DNA of 64,000 nucleotides from Hormiphora californensis. Taxonomy: Eukaryota; Ctenophora; Tentaculata; Cydippida; Pleurobrachiidae. The position numbers and the translations under genes are program-made. Position 1 is the stretch's first letter, and each line of letters begins with the position of its first letter. The stretch spans positions 5,232,159 to 5,296,158 of the forward strand of contig CM035352.1 in NCBI GenBank assembly GCA_020137815.1, read 5' to 3'. Below the pieces are notes generated by a model. The model was not told where the DNA came from. It ran no database searches and worked only from the letters and a program-made list of their open reading frames with translations. Positions 59,501 to 64,000 of this stretch are shown here, in pieces.

Positions 59501-61772
59501 TCTTTATTGCCGTAGTGGCATCTTCAATGGTAGGGAAATCCACGAAGGCGTAGCCCTTGTTCCGTTTCGTCATGTGATCCATTACCAAACTGCAGAAGAG
59601 AGGGTGGATAATGTCATTTGTTTTGTTTGCTACAATTTCACGTATGACGTAGAGAGGAGAGAATCTACAACCGTAGAGGGGGAGAGAATCTACAATCGTA
59701 GAGGAGGAGAGAATCAGAGTAACAAGTAACTGAAAGCATCTTATTATGAAATTGACGTACAATATAACATTCATAGGTCGTGACTCGTGAGTATAAACGA
59801 GGCATGAAAAACAACACGACAACAAACCCAGCCAGGGAATAGTGATCAAGTGAAATAAGAGACGATAAATAACGGTCTCTCTAATTAGGATCGAACGAAC
59901 ATGATCCTATATTGAGTAAAGGACAGTAATTCACTGTGATGGAACTAATTATAATATTCGGACCCCGATTTACCAGAACCCCGATTTACAGGGCGGATAA
60001 ATTTCCGCTATACCCCCCCCCCCCCCCCCCGGTGTCCTGGTAAATGGGGGGGTCCAACTAAGTATCATATGCATGGAAGGATATGATGCACAACATAAAC
60101 TGGAGTGATATAATAGAGCCGTGTAATAACAAGGCGTGTGCAAGATAGCTTGTGAGTGTATGTCATCGCCCAGTTCTGCAGTAGAGAGCTTTGATTGTTT
60201 GTGTGCAGCTACATTATATATATATCATGTATTTCATATATGTAGTACATTTATACAGTACAGTTATACACTACATTTATACAATACATACACAGTACAC
60301 TTTCCAAGGACAGAGTGCAACAATTTAAACATCCAACTCTATTTCTCACACACAGGCCAACAATACATTGTGCTATACTGACACAAGAATTCCACAATTT
60401 TACTAAGACAGCATTTACCTGACTTTAACGGGGCTGTATCGGCCAAAATGGGATTCCAGATCCTCAGAGGTGATATTGTTGTCCAGATTTCTAACTGCAG
60501 AGAGAGAGATCACTTTTATAAAGTCCAGTATCGGTATGAAACACAGTGTGTCTGTCTCTGTCAACACTAGCCGATACACAGTTTTGTGTGTGTGTAATGG
60601 ATAGTGTGTGAACTGTGACACACAGTGTGAGTTCTACCCGGGCAAATACCAACCAGGCACATACCAACCAGGCACATACCATATATGGAGTTGGATGGAG
60701 TGTTCTCGTGCTGACCTGAAAACAATTGGTAGTTAGGCTTTCTAACAAAACCACTCAAAAGCAATAGCTAGCTATAATTGCAGTAAACAAAAATAGTGAT
60801 GGACTCTTGATTTATCCAACTCCCCTCGGCACTGATACTCAGTTATCTACTCACGTCTGTGGTGTCCATGGTAACCCCCATGGTGACCGTGATGAAGATG
60901 GTTTTGGTTATGTGCGTACCAGGGGGGTTGTTTAGTATTGAACTGAACCTGGGGGGAATAGGGTTATAATATTCAATTCACCTGAGTTAGTTTAATAGAA
61001 TCTCATTCCAATTAGGATGGCAAAAGCACTGAAATAATAAATTAATGGACTTGTTTTTGGTATGTCCTGACAGGACAGAGTACTCAACAAGGTCGAAACC
61101 CTGGAGTGGTACAAATTAATGCATATCATCAGGTTGAAATAATAAATTACATACATTGAATTGTACCTTAATCTTTGTCTCTCGTAGCTGATACCCATTC
61201 AGATGTTTCACTGCTTCCTTAGCGTGGGCCGGGTCAGTATACTCTATGAAGGCGTGACCCTTGTTCTTGTTGGAGTTTTCACTCATCATTAGTCTAGATT
61301 GAGGGGATAAGAGTTAATTTGCAGGAAAAAGGAGAGAATTTTGAATTGCTATAATTTGCGGGCTAACAAGAAAGGTTCTGGGCTCATTTAATATGTAAAA
61401 CTTACTTTACTTTGGCAGGACCGTATTTGTGGAAAATATCCTTTAGTTCATTTTCTGTCGTATCGTAGAAAATGTTAAATACTGAAAAAAATGAATTTGA
61501 AACAAGATTTATAAAGAAACAGAATATCTACATTCTACAATATCACTTTTGACTGCCAAACTGTCATGCAATTAGATCAGTACATGGATCCTCCCTAAAG
61601 ACTTACCAAATAGTGCACGTTCATGAAAGGTTTGGTCTAACGTTTTGTCTGAAAAGAGAATTGGCGTAATAAATACTGACCGTAGAATGAATAGGGATGG
61701 ATTAATCTTACCATTCGAATATTGTGGTGATACTGTGCTCTTTAAAAGATTATCTGTTATAATATCGGTCAT
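53504..61772 (-). CDS. Three-RRM RNA-binding protein with long low-complexity tail
   Basis: Over 1,000 residues. Exons, minus strand: 61772-61712, 61648-61607, 61481-61406, 61293-61167, 60948-60855, 60715-60680, 60494-60419, 59589-59429, 58391-58252, 57967-57698, 57551-57400, 57288-57165, 57067-56921, 56802-56671, 56544-56345, 56156-55650, 55213-55135, 55046-54811, 54619-54479, 54315-54248, 54132-53973, then likely 53822-53751 and 53617-53504. RRM1 (about 33-102): LFVFNIFYD, KGHAFIEY. RRM2 (about 143-220): IYVRNLDNN, KGYAFVDF. A charged coiled-coil and SR/K-rich segment follow (225-360). RRM3 (about 370-450): HRVFVGGVN, KGFGFVSF. The rest is rich in Pro, His, Asn, Gln and Ser. Phases agree except at 55650/55213 and 53973/53822, where a small exon or an indel is missing. 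The 3' end is not found. Probably an mRNA regulator; orthologue not recognised. Confidence 0.85.
55450..55577. repeat. Perfect 128-bp palindrome without spacer
   Basis: 64-bp arms centred on tcatga, gtccttcaaaatctttaacc at one end and its complement at the other, with no mismatch seen. It lies in an intron of the RRM gene, exactly where the exon phases do not match. Confidence 0.95.
59958..60062. mobile_element. Degraded pogo/Tc1-like MITE, copy 3
   Basis: cggaccccgatttaccag ... ggtaaatgggggggtcc matches the ends of the MITEs at 45092 and 45819, with terminal bases lost and a poly-C expansion inside. It lies in an intron of the RRM gene. Confidence 0.55.
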
Positions 61773-62842
61773 TCCCTGAAACTTTCGTCAGAGAATCAGA
61801 TCTGATTAAAGAATGATCCAGTATCCACAGAAGAGAATGCAGACAAATCAATGTCCCAATCGGATAAAAGATTTCTTACTGTTTAGACGGCAGTGACAGC
61901 CAGGGTCGCTTTGTGACAGAAGTAGACTCCCTTAAATCGGAGGTTTTAATCACTCTCAGATCAAAAGGTTGGTTTACAAGCGCTACAGATGAAGTTTGAC
62001 ACAGACCTCAGCACAGATTTCTTGTCACTTTCCGAAATCTCGGATTTGACAATTTTTGATCCAAAAACTGAGAAACTGAGATTTTAAATTTATTGTTGAG
62101 TGCAAAATCGACGAAGTATAAAATGGAACGCGCGAACTTTTGCAATTCTGCGATGCTTTTGTCAAAAAGCCGCGCGATCCGAGTTTAAAATCTTTAAACT
62201 GGTCAAAACTGATTTTGTTTTTTTATCGTGTGTTTTTCGTTTTGTGTTCCAATTTCCGTGTTTCTTCCTCGCTTAAGTTCCCGTTTTACTCTCTCGACCA
62301 TAATCAAAGCAAATAAAACCCTTCATATCAATCGAATGGAGGATCCACCACCAGGTTCTTAACTTTTGACCGTCCTGGGTCTTTCGGTAAGCGGTCGACG
62401 GTCACTTCATTTACTATCGGCTGCCCACTTCTCACAACAGTGACCTTATACGTTAGATACGTTCACGATCCTGCTTGACTGGACCAATTCCCTGACATTC
62501 CACCTGGGTTATCCGAAACAACAAATCTATCATAGACTGGCTTTTAGAGGTTCGAGAGTTGAGCGAAATGGGAATGATGTAGACTGACCACCGCCCACTG
62601 ACAAACATAAGCTATCAAAGTAAACAACCTAATGGAGACTGCTGCCCCTTGACACTGCATACGCCAGAATAGATAATAAACTTGAATTTTGTTACTCGTG
62701 CCTTGGTACAAATTTGCTAACAGTAAAGTTGTTTGAAATTTGAATGTAGATTTATGTTATTAATTTACTCAGTAACTGCGGTTTTCCACACAATACATAA
62801 TACAAAGCCTGATATCAGTCCGTAACCAGTTTTCCATGCAGG
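61773..62842. promoter_or_regulatory. Divergent promoter region, RRM gene / SDF2
   Basis: About 1.07 kb between two divergent start codons. No repeats are evident, in contrast to most of the window. There is no clear TATA box. It must contain both promoters and 5' UTRs; this is inferred from gene order only. Confidence 0.5.
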
Positions 62843-63847
62843 ATGATCTTGGTATTCCTGTCCCTCATTTTGGAGCTTGTCTCCGGTACCGAGTTAGTGA
62901 CCTGCACTAGCATGATCAAACTCCAGAACCTTCAGCGGGGTGTTCGCCTCCACTCTCACGGGGTGAAATATGGCAGTGGCAGTGGACAGCAGTCTGTTAC
63001 TGGTGAGTCGGTGTGTGTACTGTGTGTGTTATTCTTTGTTACACTTACAACACTTCCCCCTTCACGCTTTTGATTTAGCTTGTTTCAGCTGGAAAATCAC
63101 CAATGATTTATACTCTCAATCGACATTTAATGTTATTTGTCAGCTAAGAGAGTGTGTAAGAGACCTGTAGAGGTTCCGTTTTCCTAGCAAATATGAGGGC
63201 AATATTGACAGTCAAGTTATTTTAATCAGAATTATTAAAAAAATAATCCCATTCTATTTATCGGTCCATCGTACACCCCCTTCCCTTACCCAGGTGTGCC
63301 CGATGGAGATGATGTCAACAGTTATTGGACCATTCTATCAGGGTCCACTAAACCTGCCTGTGCCCGGGGTGACGAGATCAAATGTGGTGGAGTTATCAGA
63401 CTTCAACACGCCCAAACTGGGAAGAATCTTCACAGCCACCTCTTTACTGCACCCATTACCAACCACATGCAAGAGGTAATGGACTAGTGGAGCCCCTTTT
63501 GAAGGGGGAAACTCTTTTTATATTATTACCTCACATACATAAAGAGCAAGTTTTCAAGAAAGAATCTCTGTATATTTAACTCAACCCCCCCCCCCCTATA
63601 TTTAACTCAACCCCCCCCCCCCCCCCAGGTATCCGCATTTGGGGAGGAGGGAAAGGGAGATGCTGGTGACGACTGGCAGGTAGTGTGCTCTACAGACGTC
63701 TGGTTGCAGTCCTCCCCCGTCCGACTCAAGCACCTTGCTACCTCCAAATACCTGAGTGTTAGTGGGGCAACATTTGGTCACCCCATCCCTGGGCAATACG
63801 AAATAACAGGTAGAGTCTACATTATATACACTTCCTGCTCTCACTAA

Positions 63848-63920
<73 letters not shown>

Positions 63921-64000
63921 TGCTTTTTCGCAGTGGTGGACTATAATACCTGTCGTTGTACGTGTAACTTTGTTCTCTCACCTTCAGTAAACTTCTTCCG
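62843..64000 (+). CDS. SDF2: SDF2 (stromal cell-derived factor 2), 5' part
   Basis: An ER-lumen/secreted MIR-domain protein that works with ERdj3-type chaperones and protein O-mannosylation quality control. Exons 62843-63002, 63294-63475 and 63629-63809 join in phase (1, 0, 1). The signal peptide is MILVFLSLILELVSG. Matches to SDF2 are VRLHSHGVKYGSGSGQQSVT, DDVNSYWTI, IKCGGVIRLQHAQTGKNLHS, EVSAFGEEGKGD and LKHLATSKYLSV, covering the MIR repeats. The C-terminal exon (YWKAMEG region) is not recognised before the window ends. An acceptor at about 63933 does not lead into a matching sequence, so the next coding exon probably lies beyond. The start at 62843 is preferred over the ATG at 62836, which is out of frame. 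Confidence 0.93.
63850..63918. repeat. (CT)n microsatellite
   Basis: Pure CT tract in SDF2 intron 3. Confidence 0.95.

Overview
This is a window of animal nuclear DNA, most likely from a non-bilaterian metazoan. The genes are split by GT-AG introns. The gene set is animal: a HUNK-type kinase, class A GPCRs, CLP1, a UBE2QL1-type E2, SDF2 and a beta-gamma-crystallin-like secreted protein. Several long genes carry complete small genes in their introns on the opposite strand. Such nesting is reported to be common in ctenophores, so a ctenophore is my first guess, with sponge or cnidarian as alternatives. This is inference, because no rRNA or mitochondrial marker is present. The DNA is full of (CT)n/(GA)n tracts, fold-back elements and MITE-like repeats. 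At least two conserved genes show single-base frameshifts, and one stretch (about 8.16-9.57 kb) looks degraded, which suggests a draft or noisy assembly.

Layout. 0-2.7 kb: a probable tRNA-type SINE and a perfect 233-bp palindrome. 2.8-4.1 kb (+): CLP1 with one frameshift. 4.8-7.1 kb (+): three-exon UBE2QL1-like E2. 8.7-18.8 kb (-): VIT/CCC1-family transporter; its large intron holds a two-exon GPCR (+) and a 28-bp minisatellite of about 46 copies. 19.2-20.6 kb: two weak small-gene candidates. 22.2-28.0 kb (-): nine-exon HUNK orthologue; its intron 2 holds a single-exon PAN-like membrane protein (+). 29.9-51.9 kb (-): a 17-exon phospholipase D with an N-terminal C2 domain and plant-type ending; its introns hold a second GPCR, the beta-gamma-crystallin-like gene and a PPxY membrane protein (all +). 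53.5-61.8 kb (-): a large three-RRM RNA-binding protein with a long low-complexity tail. 62.8 kb to the end (+): 5' part of SDF2, divergent from the RRM gene.

Three observations stand out. First, a full-length C2-type PLD, an architecture best known from plants, sits among animal genes. Second, five nested genes all lie on + inside - strand hosts, and all appear to encode membrane or secreted proteins. Third, there is a rich set of non-autonomous DNA elements. For two of them the pre-insertion site can be read directly from a duplicated local segment: a hAT-like element with an 8-bp TSD and a TA-inserting MITE. I found no wholly unknown multigene system. The most unusual structures are the fold-back elements built of phased short motifs (about 47.2-48.1 kb and 32.0-33.0 kb) and the triplicated splice acceptor in HUNK.
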